Source of the DNA: CAYVBJ01 sp964415185
Lineage (GTDB): Bacteria; Bacteroidota; Rhodothermia; Balneolales; Balneolaceae
Length of the DNA stretch: 29,959 nt
Reading direction: 5' to 3'
Assembly (NCBI GenBank): GCA_964415185.1
Contig: CAYPZI010000023.1
Location: 1-29,959, forward strand
Part shown: one piece after another, positions 22,566 through 29,959 of the stretch
Position numbering within the stretch: the first letter of the stretch is position 1
How the letters are laid out: each line of letters begins with the position of its first letter
Made by a program: the position numbers and the translations under genes
Notes under the pieces: model-generated
What the model was told of the DNA's origin: nothing
Database searches by the model: none
The model's input: the letters and a program-made list of their open reading frames with translations, nothing else

Positions 22566-24542
22566 ATGTCTCAGCCACTTAATGTTACAGAGAAACTAAT
22601 CAAGTCTCATTTAAAAGAAGGTGAAATGGTTCCGGGCAAGGAAATAGGTCTCAGGATTGATCAGACTCTGACCCAGGATGCCACCGGAACACTTGTAATG
22701 CTCGAACTTGAATCGATGAAACTGGATAATGCAAAAACCGACCTTTCCTGTCAATATGTCGATCATAATTTATTGCAAACCGATTTTAAAAATCCGGATG
22801 ATCATCTTTTTTTGAAATCGGCCGCTCAAAAATTCGGATTGTGGTACAGCCGGCCCGGTAACGGGGTGAGTCATGCCATACACACAGAAAGGTTTGCTGT
22901 GCCCGGTAAAACGATGGCCGGATCAGACAGCCACACGCCAGCTTCAGGTTGTATGGGCATGCTTGCACTTGGGGCAGGAGGCCTCGATGTGGCTTTTTCT
23001 ATAGCAGGTGAACCAATGTATCTGAAAATGCCCAAAGTTTTAGGTGTAGAACTGAAAGGCAAACTGCCGGATTGGGTAAGTGCTAAAGATGTTGTGCTTG
23101 AGATGCTGAGACGGTATGATGTAAAAGGAGCCCGTGATTATATTATTGAATATTATGGCCCTGGACTGAAAGAGCTTTCAACGATGGACAGGCATGTAAT
23201 TGCAAATATGGGTACCGAAATGGGCGCTACCTCAACTGTGTTTCCGTCTGATGATGAAGTGAGGCGTTTTATGAAGCAGCAAGGCAGAGAAGACGAATGG
23301 AGTGAACTCGTTGCCGATGAAGGTGCGAAATATGACAAGCATGAAGAAGTAATTCTTGACGAGATCGTTCCGCTTATAGCACTTCCCAGCAGTCCCGGAA
23401 ATGTAGTGCCCGTATCAGAAGTAGAGGGCGATGATGTCTATCAATGTTATGTCGGCTCATCGGCCAATCCGGGTTACAGGGATTTTTGGATTGTTTCCGA
23501 AATTGTAAAAAACAAGCGGGCTCATGATGATGTAAGCCTTGATGTTAATCCCACTTCCCGTCAGGTGATAGAAAACCTGGTAAAATCCGGGGCAATGCTT
23601 CATATTGTTCAATCGGGTGCCCGGATTCACCAGGCGGGATGCAACGGTTGTATTGGAATGGGGCAGGCACCGGCTTCCGGAAGAAACAGCCTCCGAACCG
23701 TGCCGCGTAACTTCCCCGACCGCTCAGGTACAAAAGAAGATTCCGTTTTTCTCTGCAGCCCTGAAACGGCAGCAGCATCGGCTTTGACCGGTAAAATAAC
23801 AGATCCCAGAAAACTGGAAGAGATCTATGATATGGAATACCCGAAATTTTCTCAGCCGGAAGATTACATCATCAATAAGGAAATGCTTTTAGCTCCATCT
23901 GAAAACGGATCAGAAGAATATAAACTTGTGAAAGGCCCAAATATTTCCACAATGCCCGATTTTGATGAATTAGCAGATTTTGAAGTCCCTGTTCTTCTTA
24001 AAATGGAGGATAATATTTCAACTGATGGAATTTTAAAAGCCGGTGCTGAAGTCCTGCCTTTCAGAAGTAACATACCCGAGATCAGTAAATATTCATTTAT
24101 TGTAATTGATGAAAATTTTTATGACCGTGCCCTTGAAGCAGATGACAAGCACGGTGGACATGTAGTTGTAGCCGGTGAAAATTATGCCCAAGGCTCAAGC
24201 CGTGAACATGCAGCCATAGCACCTCGATACCTTGGCCAGAAGGCCGTTATAGCAAAGAGTTATGCCAGGATTGGCTGGCAAAACCTTATAAATTTCGGAA
24301 TTGTACCTCTTGAGTTTAAAAAAACGGACGATTACGATTCCATTGATCAGGGTGATATACTCAAAGTTGATAAAATCAGGGAACAGCTAAAAAATAAAGG
24401 AAGCGTTACTGTTCATAATGTAACTAAGGACAGCAAAATTGAAGTAGTGGCGTCATTAAGCGACAGGCAACTTGATGCCGTACTGGATGGAGGCATTATT
24501 AATAATTTCAAGAAAAGAAAAAATCTGCAGGAAGCGGGTTGA
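22566..24542 (+). CDS. Aconitate hydratase (putative-aconitase type)
   Basis: Citrate-isocitrate isomerase of the TCA cycle, 658 residues, of the shorter 'putative aconitase' group intermediate between LeuC/LeuD and AcnA. Substrate motifs include SDSHTPASG (SDSH 120-123), DHN (near 66-68, VDHNLL) and, in the C-terminal swivel domain, QGSSREHAA (GSSR 543-546). Fe-S cysteines Cys359 and Cys362 lie in QAGCNGCIGMG. The first ligand, normally in GSCTN, reads VGSSANPG here, so Ser299 stands where Cys is expected; Cys294 lies five residues before it. The gene is divergent from the HU operon and shares the 199-base gap. Isocitrate dehydrogenase, the next step, is encoded 4 kb downstream. Confidence 0.9.
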   Translation: MSQPLNVTEKLIKSHLKEGEMVPGKEIGLRIDQTLTQDATGTLVMLELESMKLDNAKTDLSCQYVDHNLLQTDFKNPDDHLFLKSAAQKFGLWYSRPGNGVSHAIHTERFAVPGKTMAGSDSHTPASGCMGMLALGAGGLDVAFSIAGEPMYLKMPKVLGVELKGKLPDWVSAKDVVLEMLRRYDVKGARDYIIEYYGPGLKELSTMDRHVIANMGTEMGATSTVFPSDDEVRRFMKQQGREDEWSELVADEGAKYDKHEEVILDEIVPLIALPSSPGNVVPVSEVEGDDVYQCYVGSSANPGYRDFWIVSEIVKNKRAHDDVSLDVNPTSRQVIENLVKSGAMLHIVQSGARIHQAGCNGCIGMGQAPASGRNSLRTVPRNFPDRSGTKEDSVFLCSPETAAASALTGKITDPRKLEEIYDMEYPKFSQPEDYIINKEMLLAPSENGSEEYKLVKGPNISTMPDFDELADFEVPVLLKMEDNISTDGILKAGAEVLPFRSNIPEISKYSFIVIDENFYDRALEADDKHGGHVVVAGENYAQGSSREHAAIAPRYLGQKAVIAKSYARIGWQNLINFGIVPLEFKKTDDYDSIDQGDILKVDKIREQLKNKGSVTVHNVTKDSKIEVVASLSDRQLDAVLDGGIINNFKKRKNLQEAG

Positions 24543-24658
24543 TGCAAACAATCTTAAAACTTGTATCACAACAGGCGGTGTGGTGTGTCATTGTTATGAA
24601 TTGACGGCATGAAACCTTAACTTTCAAATCTTTATTATTTTACACTTCTAAACATTAT

Positions 24659-25360
24659 ATGGACAAAAACAAAGAAATTCTTGAAGCATTCGAAGCAGAT
24701 AACGACTATTCTGCCGACATTGGAGATAATCATATTGGCACTTCAATTGAAACTCCTTTAAGGCAGGATGCATTTGAATTAAGTGATGATGAAAAGATTA
24801 CTGTAATTAGTGAGCATTTCAAAAAAATCATGGAAACGCTTGGCCTTGACTTGAATGATGAAAGCCTGAAGGGTACACCTGACAGGGTTGCCAAAATGTT
24901 TGTTAATGAAATCTTTTGTGGCCTCAAGCCTGAAAACAAACCTGTAGCCCGCAAATTCAGCAACAAATATGAGTACGGCAATATGGTTGTTGAAAAAAAT
25001 ATCCAGGTAACTTCGTTTTGTGAACATCATTTTTTACCGTTTATCGGTAAAGCTCATGTAGCCTATATTAGTAACGGCTCTGTTATCGGTTTGTCAAAAA
25101 TAAACAGGTTAGTTGATTATTTCGCACGCCGCCCACAGGTGCAGGAGCGTCTCACACTACAGATTGCCGATGAGCTTCAAAAGGCAATGGATACTGAAGA
25201 TGTTGCCGTTTATGTAGATAGCAAGCATCTCTGTGTTTCAACAAGAGGCATTAAAGATACAACAAGCAGCACAGTTACAGTAGAGTATCGTGGTGCTTTT
25301 AAAAATGAGGAAACACAGCAGCGATTCATTGATTATATCAAAACAGAAACAGATTTATAA
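24659..25360 (+). CDS. folE: GTP cyclohydrolase I
   Basis: Converts GTP to dihydroneopterin triphosphate, the first step of tetrahydrofolate synthesis, in the cytoplasm. The 233-residue protein has an N-terminal extension of about 45 residues over bacterial FolE. The core is typical: TPDRVAKM (73-80), zinc-ligand motif FCEHH with Cys121 and His124, GLSKINRLVDYFARRPQVQERL, and HLCVSTRG with Cys192. The three zinc ligands are intact, placing it in the type IA (FolE) group. It starts 116 bases after aconitase and is followed 8 bases later by cysS. No riboswitch is seen. Confidence 0.96.
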   Translation: MDKNKEILEAFEADNDYSADIGDNHIGTSIETPLRQDAFELSDDEKITVISEHFKKIMETLGLDLNDESLKGTPDRVAKMFVNEIFCGLKPENKPVARKFSNKYEYGNMVVEKNIQVTSFCEHHFLPFIGKAHVAYISNGSVIGLSKINRLVDYFARRPQVQERLTLQIADELQKAMDTEDVAVYVDSKHLCVSTRGIKDTTSSTVTVEYRGAFKNEETQQRFIDYIKTETDL

Positions 25361-25368
25361 CTGTTGAA

Positions 25369-26877
25369 ATGACGGAAGTCGAACGCTTTCCAATCCGGAT
25401 TTATAACAGCCTTACAAGACAGAAAGAGAAGTTTGAACCGATACACGCACCTAATGTGGGCCTTTATGTTTGCGGGCCAACGGTTTATGGTGATCCTCAT
25501 GTTGGCCATGCCAGGGCAGCCGTAACTTTTGACGTGGTTTTAAGATATCTCAGATTCCTGGGCTATAATGTACGTTATGTCAGGAATATTACGGATGTCG
25601 GGCATCTTGAAGATGAAGAGGCAGAGACAGGAGAGGACAAAATTGCAAAAAAAGCCAGGTTAGAACAACTGGAACCTATGCAGATTGTTCAACAATACAC
25701 CAACAGCTATCACGACGGAATGGATGCGCTGAACTGTATCCGGCCCGATATTGAACCCTCTGCCACAGGCCACATCATTGAACAAATCAAACTGGTTGAG
25801 AAAATTCTTCAGAATGGCCTGGCATACGAGGTAAACGGAAATGTTTACTTTGATCTTGAAAAATATGCTGAGAATGAAAACTATGGAGAGCTCTCGGGAA
25901 AAGTACTTGAAGAGCTGAAGGCCGGGTCTCGTGATACGGAGGGAATGGAGGAGAAAAAAAGTCCACACGACTTTGCTTTGTGGAAGAAAGCTACGCCATC
26001 GCACATAATGCGCTGGGATTCACCCTGGAGTGAAGGCTTTCCGGGATGGCATCTTGAATGTACAACTATGAGTACCAAATACCTGGGTGAGCAGTTTGAT
26101 ATCCACGGAGGAGGATTGGATCTTCAGTTTCCCCATCACGAAGCTGAAATTGCACAAAGCAAAGCTGCATTTCACAAACACCCCGCCAAATACTGGATGC
26201 ACAACAATATGATCACCATCGATGGCGCCAAGATGAGTAAATCGGCCGGTAACTTTATCACTCTTGATGAGCTTTTCAGCGGGAAACACAAACTGCTTGA
26301 CAAAGCCTATGACCCGATGACAGTGCGTTTTTTGATTTTACAGTCACATTATCGAAGCAAGATCGATTTCTCCAATGAAGGATTGCAGGCGGCTGAACGC
26401 GGCCTAATGAGGCTGATGAATGCGGCTGATAACCTTGAAGCACTCGATGAAAAAGAAACCGGGAAAGGGAACGAGTTTGGTGAAGAGCTTTCAAAATTGT
26501 CAGACCTTTGTTATCAAACTATGAGCGATGATTTTAATACCGCACAAACCCTGGCCGCACTGTTTGATATGTCTGCATGGATTAATGCTTTTTACAATCG
26601 GCAAAAAGACATTGGAAAGGTATCGAAAGAAGAATTCCGGAGATTTCGTAAAAATTTCAGGAGTTTTGTTTTTGATATTTTAGGATTAAAGCCTTCAAAG
26701 TCATCGAGCGACGGAAAAACAAAGGATCTTGTTCAGCTTTTGATAGATATTCGCAATGAAGCAAGAAAGAATAAAGACTTTGAAATAGCTGATAAAATAC
26801 GTGATGAACTTGCCGGCATCGGCATAGCCCTGAAAGATGAAAAAAGCGGTAAAACCACATTTGAAATCAATGCGTAA
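25369..26877 (+). CDS. cysS: Cysteinyl-tRNA synthetase
   Basis: Class I aminoacyl-tRNA synthetase of 502 residues that charges tRNA-Cys. Signature HVGH (HIGH variant, 44-47) follows the zinc ligand Cys35 in YVCGPTVYGDPHVGH; further zinc ligands lie in HLECTTMS and FPHHEAEIAQ. The KMSKS loop is GAKMSKSAGN (KMSKS 288-292). The C-terminal DALR and anticodon-binding parts are present, including ADKIRDEL near the end. Length is usual. It is 8 bases behind folE and overlaps the yidD start by 8 bases, so all three appear co-expressed. Confidence 0.97.
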   Translation: MTEVERFPIRIYNSLTRQKEKFEPIHAPNVGLYVCGPTVYGDPHVGHARAAVTFDVVLRYLRFLGYNVRYVRNITDVGHLEDEEAETGEDKIAKKARLEQLEPMQIVQQYTNSYHDGMDALNCIRPDIEPSATGHIIEQIKLVEKILQNGLAYEVNGNVYFDLEKYAENENYGELSGKVLEELKAGSRDTEGMEEKKSPHDFALWKKATPSHIMRWDSPWSEGFPGWHLECTTMSTKYLGEQFDIHGGGLDLQFPHHEAEIAQSKAAFHKHPAKYWMHNNMITIDGAKMSKSAGNFITLDELFSGKHKLLDKAYDPMTVRFLILQSHYRSKIDFSNEGLQAAERGLMRLMNAADNLEALDEKETGKGNEFGEELSKLSDLCYQTMSDDFNTAQTLAALFDMSAWINAFYNRQKDIGKVSKEEFRRFRKNFRSFVFDILGLKPSKSSSDGKTKDLVQLLIDIRNEARKNKDFEIADKIRDELAGIGIALKDEKSGKTTFEINA

Positions 26878-27133
26878 GTCAATAGGCACATTTTTTTCCT
26901 GGATATTGATCAAACTGGTCAGGTTTTATCAGCTTGCAATATCTCCATACCTCGGCCCGAGCTGCAGGCATTATCCGACCTGTTCTTCGTACATGATTGA
27001 AGCGGTTAAGGAGTGGGGAGCATTGAAAGGGTTCTGGATGGGCATCAAACGGTTCTCTGGGTGCCATCCATGGGGGAGATCCGGTTACGATCCTGTTCCC
27101 AGGAAAAGACAAAACCAGCAGACGGAATCATGA
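26870..27133 (+). CDS. yidD: Membrane protein insertion efficiency factor YidD
   Basis: Small protein of 87 residues. The start at 26870 overlaps the cysS stop (ATGCGTAA); an ATG at 26837 would add 11 residues and lacks support. It carries the YidD signature: FYQLAISPYLGPSCRHYPTCSSY, EAVKEWGALKGFWMGIKRFSGCHPW, with three Cys (SC, TC, GC), then a GYDPVP end and basic tail. YidD works with YidC in membrane protein insertion; genes usually lie near rnpA-yidC, so its place next to cysS is a less common context. Its stop overlaps the hisI start (ATGA). Confidence 0.95.
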   Translation: MRKSIGTFFSWILIKLVRFYQLAISPYLGPSCRHYPTCSSYMIEAVKEWGALKGFWMGIKRFSGCHPWGRSGYDPVPRKRQNQQTES

Positions 27134-27579
27134 CCTCAAAATTATTCAAAACCAGAATTGACAAAAAACAGATTGAGCATGGCAGTGATTTTGCACCGAA
27201 ATTCAACGAAGACGGTTTAATTCCGTGCATTACCGTTAACGCCTCAGACAACGAAGTTTTGATGTTTGCATGGATGAACCGGGAAGCTTTAGAACAGACG
27301 CTGCAGACAGGCAAAGCCACTTATTATAGCCGTAGCAGGGATAAGATATGGCTTAAGGGTGAATCATCCGGAAGAATTCAGTATGTAAAAGAAATACGGG
27401 TTGATTGTGATCAGGACGTTATTCAACTCAGGATTCAAATGGAAAAGGAGGGGAGTTGTCATAACGGATATAAATCCTGCTTTTACAGACGGTTATCAGA
27501 TAGCAGTTCCGGAACACTTGAGTTTATAGCTGAACCTCTTTTTGATCCTTCAAAGGTTTATGGTAAATCCACTTCCTGA
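27130..27579 (+). CDS. hisI: Phosphoribosyl-AMP cyclohydrolase
   Basis: Third step of histidine synthesis (PRAMP to ProFAR), 149 residues. The start at 27130 overlaps the yidD stop (ATGA); the same frame is open upstream for 39 more codons inside yidD, which I reject. Motifs: MFAWMN (45-50), ATYYSRSR, KGESSG, and the metal site VDCDQDVIQL (Asp92, Cys93, Asp94, Asp96), EGSCHNGYKSCFY (Cys110, Cys117). The protein lacks the HisE pyrophosphohydrolase half of HisIE fusions, so HisE must be elsewhere. No other his genes are nearby. Confidence 0.95.
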   Translation: MTSKLFKTRIDKKQIEHGSDFAPKFNEDGLIPCITVNASDNEVLMFAWMNREALEQTLQTGKATYYSRSRDKIWLKGESSGRIQYVKEIRVDCDQDVIQLRIQMEKEGSCHNGYKSCFYRRLSDSSSGTLEFIAEPLFDPSKVYGKSTS

Positions 27580-27606
27580 CCGGATTTAGGAAAAGATAAA
27601 ATCCGG
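27580..27606. terminator. Convergent hairpin between hisI and the LysR gene
   Basis: Perfect 8-bp arms CCGGATTT / AAATCCGG with an 11-base A-rich loop, directly after the hisI stop. It has no long T run in either direction, so it may be a weak bidirectional terminator for the converging transcripts. Confidence 0.4.
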
Positions 27607-27618
27607 GCATGTGCTTTT

Positions 27619-28521
27619 CTATGGTAAATAATTAGCAATATTTCCTTCTTGCAGAAAACTAATAAAGTTTTTAGTGACCGGCGAGAGCAATTTTTCTTTT
27701 TTATAAAGCATATGCCAATGAGTTAAAACCGGAAAGCCCTTGTAATTCAACGTGTTTATTTTACCAAGCGAGTATTCGGTCTTCAAACTCAGCTCTGAAA
27801 TTAGAGATATTCCGATACCGGCCATAATTGCTTGTTTTACGGCTTCATTGGTCCCCAGTTCCATTGTGATTTTGGGTTCGAGACCTGCTTTTTTAAACAG
27901 CCGTTCCATAACCATTCTTGTACCCGATCCTTTTTCACGGAATAGAAAAGGTTCATCTTTCAGTTTGTTCAGCGAAGAGATATTTTTACCGGCAAGCGGA
28001 TAAGACGGAGGTGTGGCCATTACAAGTGGATTTTCCAAAAACGGAATGGCCTCAATTGTTGAATCATCAGGAACCTGGGTAAGGATTGCAAGGCTATATT
28101 GATTATCCCTAAGATGGCTCAAAACTTCGTCACGGTTGGTTACTTTCAGTGAAATATCAATATTTGGAAACCGTTTTTGAAATTCGCCAAGAAGATATGG
28201 TAAAAAATATTTAGCTGTTGATGCAGCAGATACGGTTAATTTTCCTTTCAGCCCGCCTTTTAATTGTGATATTGTTGCTTCAAGATGTTCTTTTCTGTCA
28301 GAAAATGCCCGGCAGAATGAGTAAAACTCTATACCGGCCTGGGTTAGATATAACTTCTTTCCTATTATATTTATCAATTTCATATCAACCGATTCCTGCA
28401 ATTGCTTCATTTGGATCGAAACTGCCGGTTGTGTCATGTGTAAAGCATTGGCTGCTTTTGTGATACTGCGATGTTCAGCAACAGACAGAAAAATAATGAG
28501 TTGGTGAAGAGTAAAATTCAT
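27619..28521 (-). CDS. LysR-family transcriptional regulator
   Basis: DNA-binding regulator of 300 residues. The N-terminal winged helix-turn-helix (about 3-62) has AANALHMTQPAVSIQMKQL in the recognition helix. The C-terminal co-inducer domain (about 90-290) follows the CbbR/CysB style (GKLTVSAASTAKYFLPYLLGEF, LAILTQVP, GSGTRMVMERLF, MAGIGISLISEL). It is divergently transcribed from the isocitrate dehydrogenase gene, 99 bases away, the classical layout for a LysR protein controlling its neighbour and itself. Candidate effector is a central-metabolism intermediate; inferred. Confidence 0.95.
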   Translation of the reverse strand: MNFTLHQLIIFLSVAEHRSITKAANALHMTQPAVSIQMKQLQESVDMKLINIIGKKLYLTQAGIEFYSFCRAFSDRKEHLEATISQLKGGLKGKLTVSAASTAKYFLPYLLGEFQKRFPNIDISLKVTNRDEVLSHLRDNQYSLAILTQVPDDSTIEAIPFLENPLVMATPPSYPLAGKNISSLNKLKDEPFLFREKGSGTRMVMERLFKKAGLEPKITMELGTNEAVKQAIMAGIGISLISELSLKTEYSLGKINTLNYKGFPVLTHWHMLYKKEKLLSPVTKNFISFLQEGNIANYLP

Positions 28522-28551
28522 AATCTATTATTTATCGTTTCTATTAAATGT

Positions 28552-28567
28552 ATTAATTATCATTAAT
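28552..28567. promoter_or_regulatory. LysR-type binding box candidate
   Basis: ATTAATTATCATTAAT in the divergent LysR-icd gap contains a T-N11-A core (28553-28565) and fits the TNA-N7-TNA pattern used by CbbR-class regulators (TTA, seven bases, TTA). AT-richness lowers its weight. Confidence 0.35.
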
Positions 28568-28620
28568 TTTTAAAAGGTTTTATCATTTCATCGAATTAAT
28601 TAAAACAAAAAAACGAGGAA

Positions 28621-29959
28621 ATGAATCAACCTGTCAAAATCACAATAGCCTATGGCGACGGCATTGGGCCTGAAATTATGAAATCAACACTTGCAATCTT
28701 GAATAGTGCAGGTGCCAAATTGGAAACAGAAACGATTGAAATCGGTGAGCAACTTTATAAAAAAGGACTTAAAGCTGGAATTGAACCATCATCCTGGGAT
28801 GTAATTCGCAGGAATAAGATTTTTTTGAAAGCTCCTATTACTACGCCTCAGGGAGGTGGCGTTAAAAGCCTGAATGTAACTCTCAGAAAAACATTGGGAT
28901 TATATTCCAATGTAAGGCCGTGCAGGGCTTATTATCCGTATGTAAAAACGAAACATCCTGACATGGATGTAGTGATCATCAGGGAAAATGAAGAAGATAC
29001 CTACGGGGGGATTGAACACAGGCAAACATTTGAAGTATACCAGTGTCTTAAGTTAATTACATTGCCCGGCACTGAACGAATTGTCAGGTTTGCATTTGAA
29101 TATGCCAGAAGCAATAACAGGAAAAAGGTGACTTGTTTTACAAAAGACAATATCATGAAACTGACAGACGGTTTGTTTCATGATGTATTTAAAAAAGTTG
29201 CTTCCGAGTATCCGGATATTGAAACTGAAAATATGATTGTTGATATCGGATCGGCAAGGCTGGCAGATACACCTGAAAGGTTTGATGTTGTGGTAATGCC
29301 CAATCTTTATGGCGATATAGTATCGGATATTGCCGCTCAAATTGCCGGGTCGGTTGGGCTTGCCGGTTCTGCCAATATTGGTGACAGCTGTGCCATGTTC
29401 GAAGCCATTCACGGCTCCGCTCCGGATATTGCGGGAAAAAATTTGGCAAATCCTTCGGGTTTGTTGATGGCATCGATTATGATGCTGGTACATATCGGGC
29501 AGTCTGCCACGGCAACACGAATCCACAATGCATGGTTAAAAACCATTGAGGATGGCATACATACAGCAGATATTTTTGATACTGACCATTCTACAAAAAA
29601 AGTCTCAACCGAGCACTTTACTGAAGCGGTAATAAACCGCCTGGGGCAAACCCCGGCAGAACTGCCTGAAGTTGAATACCCGGAGGATGCTCCTGAAATT
29701 AAAGTCGAACTCAAACTGAGCCGAAGTAAGCAAAAGCCGGCGCTGAATGTAAAACGGGAATTAAAAGGAGTTGATGTGTTTGTCTACTGGGAACCGGACC
29801 ATCCGGAAAAACTGGCAAAACTCTTGCAAAATGGGGCAGGTGATAATTTCCGCTTAACCATGTTTACAAACCGAGGCACAAAAGTTTGGCCAAACGGCAT
29901 GGACGAAACATTTTGTACGGATCACTGGAGATGCAGATTTCAGTCTGTCAACGGGGGTA
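28621..29959 (+). CDS. icd: NADP-type isocitrate dehydrogenase, extended form (3' end beyond window)
   Basis: TCA-cycle enzyme that makes 2-oxoglutarate from isocitrate; 446 codons are in the window with no stop, so the gene is partial at the right edge. It starts MNQPVKITIAYGDGIGPEIM. Substrate and cofactor motifs include APITTPQGGGVKSLN, TLRKTLGLYSNVRPC, ENEEDTYGG and NLYGDIVSDIAAQ. After about residue 335 it continues past the normal end of the dehydrogenase fold with a Pro/Glu-rich link and an additional domain (KGVDVFVYWE...WRCRFQS). This extension is known from the longer isocitrate dehydrogenases of Thermus and Rickettsia (about 480-500 residues), so only some 40 residues are likely missing. 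The possible ribosome site GAGGAA directly abuts the ATG. Confidence 0.88.
   Translation, partial: MNQPVKITIAYGDGIGPEIMKSTLAILNSAGAKLETETIEIGEQLYKKGLKAGIEPSSWDVIRRNKIFLKAPITTPQGGGVKSLNVTLRKTLGLYSNVRPCRAYYPYVKTKHPDMDVVIIRENEEDTYGGIEHRQTFEVYQCLKLITLPGTERIVRFAFEYARSNNRKKVTCFTKDNIMKLTDGLFHDVFKKVASEYPDIETENMIVDIGSARLADTPERFDVVVMPNLYGDIVSDIAAQIAGSVGLAGSANIGDSCAMFEAIHGSAPDIAGKNLANPSGLLMASIMMLVHIGQSATATRIHNAWLKTIEDGIHTADIFDTDHSTKKVSTEHFTEAVINRLGQTPAELPEVEYPEDAPEIKVELKLSRSKQKPALNVKRELKGVDVFVYWEPDHPEKLAKLLQNGAGDNFRLTMFTNRGTKVWPNGMDETFCTDHWRCRFQSVNGG

Noticed and set aside
26837..26869. Longer YidD from an ATG inside cysS
   Set aside because: It would overlap cysS by 41 bases; the ATG at 26870 gives a family-typical N terminus and a compact overlap.
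27013..27129. N-terminal extension of HisI inside yidD
   Set aside because: The translation there lacks any HisI similarity and is the out-of-frame reading of the conserved YidD coding region.
29053..29714. Minus-strand frames opposite the isocitrate dehydrogenase gene
   Set aside because: The plus strand codes a complete run of dehydrogenase motifs; the antisense frames have no recognisable features.
1..29959. tRNA, rRNA or riboswitch genes in the intergenic gaps
   Set aside because: No cloverleaf, conserved rRNA stretch or known riboswitch core was recognised by eye; all gaps are under 300 bases. A covariance-model scan would settle this.

Overview
This window is a moderately AT-rich stretch of a Gram-negative chromosome from the Bacteroidota/Balneolota/Rhodothermota side of the tree. 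The pointers are a sensor kinase with regulator-propeller and Y_Y_Y domains, a TonB receptor with an N-terminal carboxypeptidase-regulatory-like domain, many signal-peptide and lipobox proteins, an extended isocitrate dehydrogenase, and many starts with weak or no Shine-Dalgarno. A marine/halophilic Balneolales-type bacterium is my best guess, but this is inference. I see no rRNA, tRNA, CRISPR array, insertion sequence or prophage; most genes are core or family-typical.

Layout. 13-3554 (+): a hybrid-free two-component system, propeller histidine kinase plus NarL/LuxR-type regulator. 3650-6556 (+): a low-complexity His/aromatic- and Ser/Arg-rich lipoprotein, then a FadL-like outer-membrane barrel. 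6559-7461 (-): tandem universal stress protein. 7610-11072 (-) against 11158-11814 (+): an ATPase and a giant FtsX-type permease divergent from a TesA-type GDSL esterase, the same arrangement as ybbA-ybbP/tesA of E. coli, with an extra 55-residue membrane protein at the end that was found by hand. 11975-14212: four small exported proteins, namely two homologous Cys/His proteins, a CusF-like copper-binding lipoprotein and a TlpA-like thioredoxin lipoprotein. 14214-14930 (-): a SIMPL-domain (YggE-like) protein. 15225-19768 (+): a TonB receptor plus a large SGNH-hydrolase lipoprotein, preceded by a LacI-family operator-like palindrome.

20010-22366 (-) is the most unusual locus. It encodes a small divergent HU-like protein, then a protein that joins a full HU DNA-binding domain to a transmembrane helix and a periplasmic LysM domain, a Dabb-fold protein, a small coding-looking ORF with no normal start codon, and a stand-alone Smr-domain protein. 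The HU-TM-LysM architecture could physically tie the nucleoid to peptidoglycan; this is my leading candidate for an undescribed system.

22566-27579 (+) is housekeeping: aconitase (putative-aconitase type, with Ser where the first Fe-S cysteine normally sits), folE, cysS, yidD and hisI, the last four closely packed. 27619-28521 (-) is a LysR regulator divergent from an extended isocitrate dehydrogenase gene that runs off the right edge. Aconitase and isocitrate dehydrogenase, 4 kb apart, are consecutive TCA-cycle steps.
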